Shown: one piece after another, positions 53,274-64,000 of the stretch
Layout: each line of letters opens with the position of its first letter
Numbering within the stretch: position 1 is the first letter of the stretch
Assembly (NCBI GenBank): GCA_031763025.1
Contig: JASSKH010000037.1
Location: forward strand, 558,001 to 622,000
Reading direction: 5' to 3'
Origin: Macrocystis pyrifera
Taxonomy: Eukaryota; Sar; Phaeophyceae; Laminariales; Laminariaceae
Length of the DNA stretch: 64,000 bases
Notes under the pieces: model-generated
Told to the model about the DNA's origin: nothing
Database searches by the model: none
Seen by the model: the letters and a program-made list of their open reading frames with translations, nothing else
Made by a program: the position numbers and the translations under genes

Positions 53274-56200
53274 CTGGGTGCATACATGCATGCATGGTGC
53301 ACACGGCGGTGGCGGCGACGGGGAGGGGCACCGGGGATGGCAGAAGATTTAGCAGAGCGTTGAGGGACGATGTGGACGAAGGATGGGGTCTAGAGCTTGG
53401 CAGAACCATGCGTGACCTCGAGGCACAAAGTGCTGCGTGCAGTACTGTAGTAGCGCTGCCAGTACACGATGTAAGACTGCAACGACTCACCCAGGAGTCG
53501 ATGTGCACCTTTGCTTGCGTGGCATATCGTGAACCTACACGGTTGTACTCGTACTACAGTAATCTAATAGGGCAGCACTCGCGCTAGTGTACTGGTACTG
53601 CAGTACCTGTCCGTGCCTGTAGTACAGTAGCACCGGCACTGCAGTACCCGTGCTTCGTTATGTAGGGCCTGGTATTAATAGTACATACTGCGGTTCTCGT
53701 CTTCCTGTATGATTGTACGTAGAACAAAACAGTAGGGTCCAGCTCTACTGTAAAATGGAAGAAAGCAGTAGCGCTCAGCTTCTACCAATACTATCTACAG
53801 TATTTCTATTACGGGGAGCATAGTAATACATATAAATACATACCAGGTAGTAATCAGTCATTAGGACCCACGATGGACCCCGTAATACTGCACCTTCCAT
53901 TTTCCAAATCGGCTTGTAATCTGGCCCCTGTCCTTTGAGGTGGTGTGAGAGCCCATGTCCTTCGAGCTCTCTGTTGCGATGCAGCAAAGATCAAAGTCGG
54001 ACACAGGCGAGCCCACAAACTCCGCCACGTCCTTGATTGCCGCGAACTGCACCAAAAGACAAGCCAGCACACCGTTACACACCGGTCGAGGACAAAGGGC
54101 GAGATGCGCGAAACCGTCAAGCGTGGATGCGAACCGGCACAAGAGAAAACGTATCAGGAGGCGGCAGTTTAGACCTGTGGTGGCGACGGTTCAGACTTAT
54201 TGTGCTAGTTTTAGTGTGGGATCTCCTAAAGGTATGAACGCACGACGCCCAAAACTGCCGTCTCCGGACATATTGTCGGAACAGAGAGGTCACATCATGG
54301 CTCCAACATCGCAAGACAAACCGAAACATCCCTCGAGAACGAAGGACAAGACGTGAAACGGTAAACGTGTGTGTGAACCGCCGCAAAAATGAGGGTGCAC
54401 GACGGTCGAAACCTCTCGCCCTCTTCGGTTAAGTTTTATTCGATGGACCTGTATACCTGTATGCTCTGTTCAAGGGGAGGCAGCCGACTGGCCCGCAACG
54501 GCTGCTCGCTTGGCAGCCAGCAGCGGCCAACATACTTTTAGTCTGGAACTCCCGTGTACGGCGTACATTTATACCGCGTGATCGAGCCCAGCAGGAGGGA
54601 AACATAACACCTTTGAAGCTTTCCGCCGGTGTTACGTTGCGTCTTTTGCGCGAAGCACGTTCCGCGTGACGACCCTCGCGCGAAAACTGAGAGCAGTATG
54701 CCTGCCATCATTCATGATATCACCGTCAGGTCATCAAACATGCCTTATATACGGCCAGTGTAGTATTATTTTTACGAGTAAGCTAATACCTGGTACAACA
54801 CAAGAGCGCAAATAACCGTCAAAAGTCAAAAGGGAGCAGTCCTCTGTACCTTGTGGACATAAAACGGAACGCGCCGTTCGAAAAGGCATTTGCAATACAA
54901 GAGTGGAGCTCACCGCTTATTCGAAAAAATGGTTGACACCGCTGCTGTGGTACGAGACTCGTACTGAAGACGAAGGGGGTAATGTCAAGCAACGGTTGAC
55001 TGGGTCTGATCTCGTTGATCTGATTGGCTCAAAAGGCGGGGGTTGGGGTTAGTTATACTCGCCTCGTACACAGCAGTGACCCTCAATCATTTTCTCGAAT
55101 ACGTACTACGAGGTAAGCTGTAAACCCTGACCGGGAATATAAGCCACGTTTAATATTCACGTTTAATATTCATATCAGAGTTCAAAAGTTTCTTATATTA
55201 CCGGCCAGAGTGATTGCTATATATGAGCTACCCTCTTTGCATGCACGCCTTACGCGCGCTACTGTAGGAGCCGCGACCGAGTAGGCACCTTCGCGTCGGG
55301 GTCGATTAGATCCTCCGTATGCAGCAGGAGGTAATCCAGCCCCGACGTCCCCTTCTGCAGCTCGCTCGCCGCCCACTGGTACAGCCCCACATTCCAGGTA
55401 TTCCACATAGTAATGGCCTTGAGGGGGGGGTTCTCCAATACGCTCTCGCGAGTCCCCTTCGGAAACGTTTCTTGGTAGAACTTTGCCACCGGAGTCTGGT
55501 TACCCGAGAAGGCGATGTCACGCCCGTCACGCACCACGTGCAGGAACTTGGCTTTGCCCCAAGCCTCTCCAAAGAACGGCACGAGGAGCATCGATACGGG
55601 GGCTTTGAACCCCCAGCAAACGTGCTGTGCGCCCTCACCTTTCGCGTGGTTGTGCATACTCGCCGCCGACTGCCAAAGGCCGTGCGGCGGTGGTACCGAC
55701 GGTACAGATGGTTGCATCGAATTACGGATGGTAGGTACCGACGGCAGAGGCCGTGTGTGCCCAGAGTAGTTGACACGAAACGAACCGGAACGGAAAAATT
55801 GAGAGAGTGAGTTGGATGGAGGAAAGGAACATACGGGGCTTGAGCGCGCTCGGGTGGAGTTGAGGTTCCAAACATGCTCGCTTTAGGGGAACTTCTTGTT
55901 CCCAAACTTTCACCACGCAGAACATGGAAAGTGGGAAATAATGGGATGCCTGCGACTCACAGCGACAGAGTGCAAGCATACAGATGCAGGCAATTGACTT
56001 GATCTGACTTGCTATGCTTTAAAGGGTAAAGCTTGCTATTAAAACCAAGCTTGCTCCATACTTACTGGTATCTGGTACGAGCTACCAGGTATTCGATATG
56101 AGGACTTCTGTAAGAGGCTACAAACGTAGCAGCAGTTCTGTTTTAGGGTCCACAGCGGGCCTGCAAGGTGGACGTGAGAATTGGCGTAATAGACGGAAAC

Positions 56201-57272
56201 GCGCTGGCTCGGTACTAGGTGCAGCAGTACTGCTGTAGCACGTACTGCTGTAAGTAGCAGTAGCTGCAGTTTCGTCGAACGAACTAACCTTGTCCATCTG
56301 AGTCCGGAGCCTGCCCATGGCGATGATAGTCGTCTTCCTTAGCGCCGCAGGAGCGGCCTGCGTGTCGTACCCGGCTCCGTGCGCCCACTTGAGCACAGGC
56401 TGGACCACCTCCGGCCAGCCACCCTTAACCATGTACGGCGAGGCGTGTATGTCCATTGTGCCCGCGTCTTCGACAATCATTGGCACCTTCAGACGCTGCA
56501 GCAAGGCCACCACCCCCCTCGTGCCCGAACCATCCGTGCCGCCGACTACGAGCGGCACGGGCTCTCTTATTAGGCCGCTTTTCGACTCAAGCGACGGCCG
56601 CACTGACTTCTCCCCGAACATGGCTTCTCCCGCGACGCCTTTGAGGTACGCTGAGCTAACCGCTCCTGCTCCTGCTCCCCCTCCTGTCATCGCACCTGCC
56701 CCTGCTCCTCCTCTTGCCCCTGCCCCTGCCCCTGCCCCTGCTCCTGCTCCTGCTCTCGGCGAGGAAGGGTTCTCGTGGGGACTACTGCTGTGATCCGCTT
56801 CGGGGAAGCGCGCACCCCCAACTAGTGTCGCGCCACCGATGTCAAACATAGAGGGGGCTTCCGCCCCGCCTCCAACGCCACCGTGCGGACTATCATCGAC
56901 GCCGAGGCTGCCATCTAGCGGCACGCCGGAGGCGGTGCCTAGCAAGAGCTTCTTTCGACGAAGAGATTCCTCCAGAATGGAAATTTCTCTCTGCAACGTT
57001 TCCTCTTCCAAGGTCTCTGTGGGCCACGACGAAGCAGTGTTTTTCTGAGGCCTCGCTCGAGCATTTGTTGCTGCTGCTGCTACCTCTGGTGATGGACTCC
57101 GAGACCCGGGGAACCAGCCGCAGTAAGCAAGCGCGACCACAATCAACAGCAACCCGAACACGAAGTAGGATTTTCGCCGAGAGCGTGCCGTCTGTTCGCG
57201 GCTACCGCGACTCCGGCCGACTCTGGTCGTTGCCCGCGATGGCCGATATCGCTCTTCTCGATATAGCGCCAT
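52953..57272 (-). CDS. Golgi-type (type II membrane) sulfotransferase (whole gene, 4 exons)
   Basis: Exons 56289-57272, 55289-55669, 53894-54046 and 52953-53273, all phase 0, join to about 612 residues. Seen: basic cytoplasmic tail, a single membrane anchor (about 35-55, FVFGLLLIVVALAYCGWF), a predicted coiled-coil stem (about 86-111), a Gly-Ala linker (about 174-204), then the catalytic domain with the 5'-phosphosulfate loop VVGGTDGSGTR (about 242-252) and the 3'-phosphate motif VVRDGRD (about 373-379). Known: sulfotransferases transfer sulfate from PAPS; type II anchored forms act in the Golgi lumen on glycans. Inferred: sulfation of a cell-wall or matrix polysaccharide; the acceptor is unknown. 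An earlier in-frame ATG at 57359 would add 29 residues. The C-terminal end beyond IFGYEPER is not certain. Confidence 0.87.
53809..53884. mobile_element. MITE-1 relative with shortened core
   Basis: ttacggggagcatagtaata ... acgatggaccccgtaa. Lies 10 bp from the donor of sulfotransferase exon 3. Same diverged form as at 16672. Confidence 0.6.
53894..54046 (-). CDS. sulfotransferase, exon 3
   Basis: Acceptor ttttggtgcag, donor gtgcag. Reads FAAIKDVAEFVGSPVSDFDL then CCIATESSKDMGSHTTSKDR and ends SRFGKWK. Directly continues LHTEDLIDPDAK of exon 2. Confidence 0.88.
55125..55212. mobile_element. MITE-3 foldback element
   Basis: accctgaccgggaatataag ... cttatattaccggccagagt. Contains a 15-bp tandem duplication (cacgtttaatattca). 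Confidence 0.65.
55289..55669 (-). CDS. sulfotransferase, exon 2
   Basis: Acceptor gcctttggcag, phase 0. Reads SAASMHNHAKGEGAQHVCWG, FKAPVSMLLVPFFG, then VVRDGRDIAFSGNQ (3'-phosphate-binding) and ends LHTEDLIDPDAK before gtgcct. The donor is weak but the join to exon 3 reproduces the family sequence. Confidence 0.88.
56289..57272 (-). CDS. sulfotransferase, exon 1
   Basis: Start taken at the Met of MALYREERYRPSRATTR because it sits just before the basic tail and membrane anchor; the frame is open upstream to another ATG at 57359. The Gly-Ala linker comes from a cctgcc/cctgct hexamer array (about 56663-56757). Ends MGRLRTQMDK before gttagt. Confidence 0.85.
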
Positions 57273-57359
57273 CTCAGGAGGTAGCAGTAGCCGTGCTTTC
57301 TTTCCGCGCTGAGTACCTCCAGAGTCACAAAATGGAGCCTCGGTAGTGGCTAACTGCAT

Positions 57360-58108
57360 GCCGAATCACGGCATATCTCGGTAACCTCAAACCATCCAAA
57401 AAAGTCCCGGCGAGTTCTGTTGCTTCGTTCGCTGTTGCACCAGCGCTACTCTGTACTATCAGCGATATCTGGCGGTAGAACCTCGAGATGGTCCCTCTGC
57501 CTGTTCTGCTGTTTTGGACGATCTGAAACGTAAAAATTACAGCACCAGTGACGGAGGACCGAGCTTGCTTGATGCACCACACCGCACCCAGTGGATAATC
57601 GATGCCTGTTTTTTTGCTTTTTATCAGACCATCAACCCTGCCCTTCCTAATCTTGTCTTCAACCTACGGTCATTGAGCTTCGTGTCGCAGCTGCCACTGC
57701 TGTGGTGCTGTGGTGCTCGCGTTCTCCTTGCCTGGACCTGGATGGATGGCGAACAGTCGGAAGAATAGCGCCCGAAGAATAGCTATTTAATAACGCCATT
57801 ATTTTCACTACGAACTCCCCAGGTGCCTTTTGCCCTCCCCCTCTTGTAGGCGCCTTTTATACTTTATACCTGCCTGCCCAACGGTCTCGCGAGCATTCGC
57901 CTGCCATCGCTACGGACAAGCCTTACCGCTGGTGGATCACCACTACTGAGGAAGAGTAGACGGCCAGGCTACCTAGAAAAATCGTCATCTGCGTCCGAAA
58001 ACCAAGGCGGGAAGCCGCCTAGGTTTCTCGAGTTCCGCTCCCGCAAAAGGGGACCGCTGTTCCTCAGGTTCTGCACGGCTGTTTGGAGGCAGCGATCAGC
58101 GATAGAGG
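57360..58108. promoter_or_regulatory. divergent intergenic region, presumed bidirectional promoter
   Basis: About 0.75-0.84 kb between the divergent start codons of the sulfotransferase (minus) and the TMEM184-like gene (plus). It has no foldback elements, unlike most of the window. No TATA box or known operator was recognised. Confidence 0.45.
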
Positions 58109-58177
58109 ATGGGCTCGGGCGGAGCAGCAGCGTGGGTAGAGAGCCCGCTGGCCCTCGCACTGGCTGTATTCGCATCT
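58109..58177 (+). CDS. TMEM184/LAZ1-like (DUF300) membrane protein, exon 1
   Basis: ATG at 58109; 23 codons, MGSGGAAAWVESPLALALAV then FAS, followed by a consensus gtaagt donor. The hydrophobic end is the beginning of the first membrane helix, which continues in the exon at 62466. Both exon ends are phase 0. The intron of about 4.3 kb holds a long-TIR element, a CTG-rich repeat and a MITE-1. Confidence 0.65.
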
Positions 58178-60333
58178 GTAAGTGGAACTGGGGTCACGGA
58201 CGCCGGCGGGATGAAGCATGTTTTATTCCGCGTAGTCGTATATCGTACGAAGGAGAGGAGATTGATTTTTCCGCATGCCGAAATATTACCATGAAAAGAG
58301 GGTAGGGTCAGGTGTGAAATGCTCTCCGGCTTCCAAGAGCGTTGGGACGTTCTTGGCTTCGAGCCGTGGGTTCGAGCTACGTACGGTATTGCGGCAGATG
58401 CATACTGTTGGAGATGACCTCGCTGGTAGTTTGCGTTGGGGGGTAGGGGGCAAGTTGCCCGGTGCACGCTCGTCTTCAATTCCCAACCATGGCACGTGCA
58501 ATATAAATTGTAGTGTCCGAGCTCTACTGCTACTTCAAGCGCTACGTACGAAAACGCTTTCGATCATAAGCTCTTTTGGCTTTATTTTTGGCGCTGTCTG
58601 TGGTGCGTGTGCCCTCATGGCCTGATGGTGACTACAGACAGCGGTAGTGAGTAGGCGAAGCAATTTCACAATGCACGTTTATGGTTTGTTTCGACGTTGC
58701 AGTACAGCAGTGCACCATGGCCGGCGAACTGCGTGGTATCGTATCTGGCACAGTACATTGTACTGTTGTTTGTATGTTTATATCATCAGGCTTGGAGCCC
58801 CCCCCACAAGTGATTCACAATCAAGTACGTTCCAATATACCTGGTAGACCTTGGAGCGTGCCCTCATTTCCGGCGACTACCTTGCGTACGTACGAGTACC
58901 TACAGCGTAGCGTATCTCCACAACCGCTATCCCAGGTACACCCGAGGTGTACCTGTTTTCATACCTGATATTTGTTTACTGCTGTTGTCTGGAACCCGAG
59001 CGTACAATCGGTAGGCTCCTCGTATTTATTATTTATGTCTCCTGTCAATTGCCTGTCTACAGCAGTATTACTGTGCCTGTCTACAGCATCAGTATTACTT
59101 GAAGTAGACTTCTGCCACCACTTGGCCTTCTGTACCTACCGCCGTGGCTTCCTGCGACGTGCGTCACATTCTACAGCTACTACTACTACTGTTCTATTGA
59201 TAGGTTCGTCTCGGTACCAAGTATGAGGTCGTACAGTATACCAGGTAACTGGTGATGAACATCGGCATATCGGTCTATCGATGTTGCCCATGCCCGATAG
59301 CCCTTATACCAGAGTCCGATAAGGTCCATGTCCCGCCATCGCCAAGCACGGCATTTCGAATACTACTGCTGCTGTAGAGAGATACGCCCTTTGGTCTCTG
59401 GTATTGCTGGAGGTGGACGCACGCTATCAATAGTACCTGGTATGAATATTACAGCTGTAAAGAGAACGCCAGGTTCCAGGGTGTATAATGTACAGCAGCA
59501 TCTCCTATCGCAGCGATTAGCATTTGCAGATCGATACGACCCTCTGCCCGGACTCCCGACAGGAAGTAGATGTAGACTCGAAACTTTCACAAGTCTACGC
59601 CTCTACCGAACCTGCTCCAAATCGGCACCCTGGTCCCACGCCGACCTGATGCCACCCGGGTATGAGCCCTCCAAACGGAATCTGGGCGTATAATCGGTCG
59701 GCGGCAGGGCCCACCAAGGCACCCTGATCCCACGCGACTTTATCGACAATAATCGACGTTTCCACCATAACTGACTGCCACAGCAAAGACGGCAACAACA
59801 ACAGTAGCGCGGCCCCGACCTATTTTTTTCTCCGAAGCTCGTGTTTACTAATTGCCGCGCCCCTCTGTCCTCTGTGTGCATGCATACATACGCATGGCCA
59901 GCAGTCACCTACCCAGGTAGCACCCTATTGACAGACCAAAATGTTCTGTGCAAACATCAATACCTAACGGTCCTTCTATTTACGTCTATTAATACGCACA
60001 ATGGTCTATAATACTTGTGGTATCGAGTAACGAACTCCCCAAGCGAATCCCTCTGTGCGTCCACTCTGTATGTATTCCCTGTGTCTGTGTTATGTGGACG
60101 CAACAAGGCGCAAATCGAACAACAATCACCCCGGTTTTCCAACAATTTGGAGCTTTTTTTGTATAATAGAGTGTCTGCGCAAAAGAAAAAATATTACTGG
60201 TTTTGCCTGTCTATTCCCCCGTTTCCGACGATTATTCAAAAAGCTTGATCAAATTTGCATAAAAATGACGAAGTTACGCATTTTGCATTTTGCTTTCGAA
60301 GTTGTAATATATTAATGCGCACCCCCCCGCTCA
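58178..60333. other. intron of the TMEM184-like gene, no other gene seen
   Basis: Rich in taccaggta/tacctggta and ctgctgta words. A minus-strand open segment at 59600-59800 (ETSIIVDKVAWDQGALVGPA) is unexplained. A possible MITE-3 remnant lies at 59921-59990. Confidence 0.4.
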
Positions 60334-61268
60334 AGTATTATCGAGGTACGAGAAAATATGTGTTTTGTATGTACGGGAGAAGTTGACCAATCAGATCAAC
60401 ACGGGTTGTTGTACCCGTAGTCCAGAAGTGCAGCTGGGACCAGCTCTGCTGTAGCAGTTGACTCGCGATCGAGAGGACGCAGCGAGGCAGGGTCGTCAAG
60501 ACAGGTCCAAGGTGTGGTAAAGACTGGTTTAGCCTTGGACTGGTGGGAGCTGCTGTCTGCGTCGCTGATCCCGGCTGCGTCACTGTTGTCGCGAGAAGCG
60601 TCCCCTTGGGCGGCCTGGTTCGCCACGAGCTGTTGAAGAACAATGTCCAGATGGGCGCACTGCGACGCGCAGGTCGACACCGAGTCTTGGATGCCCGCGA
60701 TGGAAGCGTCGGTTTTTGACGAGGCTGCCTGCATCTCTTCCCGAACAAGACCAAATTGGCTTTCCACTTGCCCCAGCCACTGGGCCATGTCGACCGACCG
60801 GACGAATTCCGACCCAGCGCCAGCAGGGCGAGCTTCGGCCGCGGAACTCCCAGAGTCCGTGCTCCGGAGAACGGCCGCCAGGGCCGCAGAAGCGGCAACG
60901 GTGGCCTCTCCCGGAGCCGGTTTCGGGACACGACTCATTGCAGCAACCACGGCACACAGCAGCAACCGAGTGAAACCCGAAAAAAAAAAAACAAGCCAAA
61001 ATGACAACGCCGCGCCGATCAGCGACGCAGACTGCAGCTCCCACCAGTCCAAGGCTAAACCAGCAAGCTAAACCAGTCTTTACCACACCTTGGACCTGTC
61101 TTGACGACCCTGCCTAGCTGCGTCCTCTCGATCGCGAGCCAACTGCTACAGCAGAGCTGGTCCCAGCTGCACTTCTGGACTATACGGATGCAACAACCCG
61201 TGTTGATCTGATTGGTCAACTTCTCCCGTACGTACAAAACACATATTTTCTCGTACCTCGATAATACT
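60334..61268. mobile_element. transposable element with about 240-bp terminal inverted repeats
   Basis: Left arm from agtattatcgaggtacgaga (60334) to about 60573; right arm from about 61016 to tctcgtacctcgataatact (61268), nearly identical in inverted order apart from a 13-bp duplication in the right arm. Total about 935 bp. ccgct lies beside both ends, a possible remnant of the target duplication. Long arms with a short interior resemble Mutator-like or other long-TIR nonautonomous DNA transposons. Confidence 0.85.
60396..61052 (-). CDS. ORF inside the long-TIR element
   Basis: Up to 218 codons on the minus strand. A plausible start is the internal Met of MSRVPKPAPGEATVAASAAL. The middle (VESQFGLVREEMQAASSKTD) is heptad-like and may form a coiled coil. 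No transposase motif is seen. The frame runs into the inverted repeat. It may be a fragment of a larger element protein, or chance. Confidence 0.35.
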   Translation of the reverse strand: MDWWELQSASLIGAALSFWLVFFFSGFTRLLLCAVVAAMSRVPKPAPGEATVAASAALAAVLRSTDSGSSAAEARPAGAGSEFVRSVDMAQWLGQVESQFGLVREEMQAASSKTDASIAGIQDSVSTCASQCAHLDIVLQQLVANQAAQGDASRDNSDAAGISDADSSSHQSKAKPVFTTPWTCLDDPASLRPLDRESTATAELVPAALLDYGYNNPC

Positions 61269-61479
61269 CCGCTTTTGGATGGCATATTATACTACAGTAG
61301 AGCCGTGTTTGTGTGAAATGAGATTCGACCGCTGCATTCTGTTCGCCGAAAAATCTCCGGACGCTTTGGATTGGCTAAGCTTGCCCCGAGAGTGGCCTCG
61401 GACCGTGTCTGCTACCGGCGGGGTTCTGCGAGAAGAAATGCTACCGCTGATGCTGCATACCCCTGTTGCCTGCTGCAGC

Positions 61480-61669
61480 TACAGATAAGTTTTGCTGCAG
61501 CTGCTGCAAGTATGTGTGCTGCTTGCTGCAGTGCTGTTGCTGCAAGCGCTGCGGCGAGCAAGCACTGCGGTGAGCAGGCGCTGCCGCAAACAAAAGCACT
61601 GCGGTGAGCAGGCGCTGCTGCAAACAAAGGCGCTGCTGCACGTGCTGTTGAGGCGCTACTGCTGTTTGC

Positions 61670-61702
<33 letters not shown>

Positions 61703-61720
61703 AAGCGCGTGCACCCTTGC
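61480..61720. repeat. (ctg)n-rich compound repeat
   Basis: Imperfect ctg units and 30-bp repeats of gcactgcggtgagcaggcgc type, ending in nine or more pure ctg units near 61673-61701. Confidence 0.9.
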
Positions 61721-62261
61721 CGCCACACTCCTGATCTTCGCCCCCACTACCCCTTTTCGGGCAGAGAGGACAACAAAGAAGAAGGAGGGCGATCTTCTCG
61801 TTGTGGCGGCGTTGCTTGCACAGCGAGTGTCGAGGAGCGCAAGATAGATCGCACTTCTGCCTGTTGGTGCTTGGTGCTGCTTACTGCTTCTGCAGCTTGC
61901 TGCTACTGCTGCTGCTGCTACCGCTGCTAGCACGACTTCTGTCCGGCTCATGTGGTGCTGCCGCTGCTGCAAGTGTTTTTTTTTTCAAAAATAAGAATCC
62001 AACATAGAGCTATTTTTGTTTCCGACTATGCGCATGCCGGAAGGCTTTCGATCATGATTCTCTTTCCGACGGAACTCCTTGATAAACAAAAATATTATGC
62101 GCAGACACTCTAATGTTAAAAAAAAACGCCAACAAAAAACCGGTTTAACTATTTGTGGTTTTTACTTTCTGAGAAAAATGCCGCCTCCTGTTGGTTTTCG
62201 GTTTTTCTAAAATTCTACCCCCGATACCCATCTCTATTGGTGACGTAGCCAGTAACAACTA

Positions 62262-62367
62262 TTACGGGGGGCCATAGTAAATATGACCAAATATTGTTAG
62301 TAAAAGTATCGAAACATATATGTTTTTGTGTGTACCGCAGGTCCTATTTAATATGGCCCCCCGAAAT
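62262..62367 (-). mobile_element. MITE-1 foldback element in TMEM184-like intron 1
   Basis: ttacggggggccatagtaaa ... tttaatatggccccccgaaa with TA on each side, about 100 bp before the next exon. Confidence 0.85.
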
Positions 62368-62465
62368 AACGACCTCCCCCCACCTCGCCCCGACTCATGG
62401 TCGGTTCTGATGTGCTGATGTGCTGATGTGCTGACGTTTTTTTTTTATCTTGTTCGGAACGAAAG

Positions 62466-62611
62466 GTGCTCGCCCTGGCTATGACGATCAGAAACATGCT
62501 CCTGCACGCGCACAACTACAACTTCCCGCGGACCCAGAAGTACATATTTCGCATCCTCTTCGTTGTACCTGTGTACGCCATCTGCTCCTGCATCGCCATC
62601 ATCGCCTCCAC
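62466..62611 (+). CDS. TMEM184/LAZ1-like (DUF300) membrane protein, exon 2
   Basis: Acceptor cggaacgaaag, phase 0; donor gtaagt, leaving two bases. Reads VLALAMTIRNMLLHAHNYNF then PRTQKYIFRILFVVPVYAIC. The H-x-x-N-Y-x-x-P-x-x-Q-(K/R)-x-I-x-R-I-L-x-x-V-P-x-Y-A-I signature is diagnostic of the organic-solute-transporter-alpha/TMEM184/LAZ1 family (seven-helix proteins of endomembranes, linked to vacuole or vesicle function in other eukaryotes). The rest of the protein is not in the resolved sequence. Confidence 0.82.
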
Positions 62612-64000
62612 GTAAGTTTGTCATAGTATGCATAGAATACACTGGTATTGCGGTAAAACAACATAGAGCTGTGAGGTCGAAAAATTCCGCAGAAGTATTT
62701 TTGTTAAGCTCGGTGTGATACTCGTGCTGAGTTGGAAGCGTGCGACAGGCGTGTGTAGGTTTAGATAGGTTTTAAGAGTCGTACAATAACAATACATCTC
62801 ACGCTATTATCTCGCGCGTAAGGTTGTTTGTAACCATCGTCAACTTGTGTTGGTTGGGGGGTAATGTTCGATGTATATATACCAGCACACCAGTCCTGTT
62901 TTTTCTTCTTGTGCGGCGATTATACCGCGGACGGTCGTAGGTTTTAGATGTTTTGTAAGCGTATTGGGAACGGGTTCAGTTACGTGCCTGTGTCTTTTCA
63001 GTAGAGGCAATTTCGCAGTGTTGGGGCCTGAAACCTTTGTGACGTAGGCCAATCACACACACTAAAACCAACCAAATTGTGACAGAATTCGTACGCTGAT
63101 TGGATGATGACTTGAAGAACCTAGCTTGTCAATTCCGCCGCCCATCGCAGCACAGCACACCTGCCACAGCAGCAGTGTCTGCAGGAGGAGCGCCTCATGA
63201 CAGATAGAAAGCTCTGCTCGATGGAGGGAGCATCTGACGACCGCGCAGCAAGCAGCTAGCAGCTGCGACACGCAGCTAGCACGCCGCCCACAATCGTGTG
63301 ATGCCACCGGACAACCCCGAGACCGGAGACACAGATCACAGCAGCAGCATGCCCAGTAGAGCGATGGCAAAGCTTGACAAGCGGTTGCGAGCGAGAACAA
63401 AAAAATCCAAACGTATAAACGAGAGGCAGAGCCACCTCGACACCCCGACAGCAAGCATATACATCTGTTGTTGGAACTCGTACGATCACAGGGACTAGCT
63501 ATGTCGTTGCTGCTGTTATTGCAGCGTCTGTGCAGCAGCTGTTTGTTATTGTCGTAGAGAGAGAGCGCCTACTCCCCCAAATCCGAACGTGAGAAGAGAC
63601 GAGGGAGGGGCTTTGGGAAGAGCGTGGCGGAATTGTGAGGACCGTTGGGGCATAAATTTGAAGACCAAACGGTCGTTACATTATTGCATCAGAATGGCGC
63701 ATCAGCGTCGTGGATGGCCGTGGGGCCATTTATAAATATCCCCCATGCTCCGACGAATTAAGGTGGTTTAAATGCCTATGATGTAGCTCTACACAAGATC
63801 TTTCGGATGTGGCTATTTTCACGGCGAGGTTCCAACTACAGCGCTCTCGTGGTGGCGTCGCAGCAGAGAGCACATACATGTCACGGGCAACAACACAAAA
63901 CTCGAAAACTTGAGCGACCGGTATCGAGAATGCCTGCGCAAGCCTTGGAAATGTTTCCGTCTCCTCTTTTTTCGCCTCTCCCAGGCCCCACTACTAGAAA
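62612..64000. other. presumed intron of the TMEM184-like gene
   Basis: No further exon could be identified. A good-looking acceptor near the window edge (ctctcccag at about 63984) would read into a stop in the required phase. A MITE-3-like fragment (ggaccgttgg...aaacggtcgtt) lies at 63636-63690. Confidence 0.4.

Noticed and set aside
61412..61972. 186-codon Ala-rich minus-strand frame
   Set aside because: Consequence of the (ctg)n compound repeat.
63975..64000. Third exon of the TMEM184-like gene at the window edge
   Set aside because: The ctctcccag acceptor would give Thr-Pro-His-Tyr and a stop in the phase set by exon 62466-62611.

Overview
The window looks like nuclear DNA of a photosynthetic stramenopile, most likely a brown alga (inference). 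Every recognisable gene is a string of short exons separated by long introns. One gene starts with a presequence of the ochrophyte plastid type: a signal peptide, then an ANAF-VAP motif, then a Ser/Arg-rich transit stretch. Another gene is a Golgi-type sulfotransferase, a class expected in algae that make sulfated polysaccharides. Most of the window is introns and intergenic DNA filled with small foldback elements, minisatellites and homopolymer tracts. Most ORFs here are spurious. Genes were recognised by conserved protein motifs plus splice sites with matching phase; no alignment or transcript was available.

Layout. 0.1-12.7 kb: repeat-rich, with one plausible two-exon minus-strand gene of unknown function (4889-5868) and a few isolated exon-like pieces. 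12.8-33.0 kb: one very long plus-strand gene of at least 16 exons, encoding a DHH/DHHA1 phosphoesterase fused to two CBS domains. 33.0-38.8 kb: intergenic repeats. 38.8-44.3 kb: minus-strand, three-exon gene for a plastid-targeted Rieske [2Fe-2S] protein. 44.3-48.8 kb: mostly unassigned. 48.8-49.8 kb: two exons of a minus-strand PAN/Apple-domain protein. 50.7-51.4 kb: a large imperfect palindrome. 52.9-57.3 kb: minus-strand, four-exon type II membrane sulfotransferase. 58.1-62.6 kb onward: the first two exons of a plus-strand TMEM184/LAZ1-type (DUF300) membrane protein that continues beyond the part I could resolve. It is divergent from the sulfotransferase, with about 0.8 kb between the start codons. 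60.3-61.3 kb: a long-terminal-inverted-repeat element inside intron 1 of that gene.

The genes do not form an evident pathway. The most interesting pattern is in the introns of the DHH-CBS gene. At several exons the DNA spanning the exon-intron boundary has been copied locally, leaving decoy donors, decoy acceptors and dead exon copies beside the real ones. Together with at least three families of small foldback elements (one flanked by TA, one often flanked by TTAA), this appears to explain how a gene of about 1.5 kb coding length came to occupy about 19 kb.
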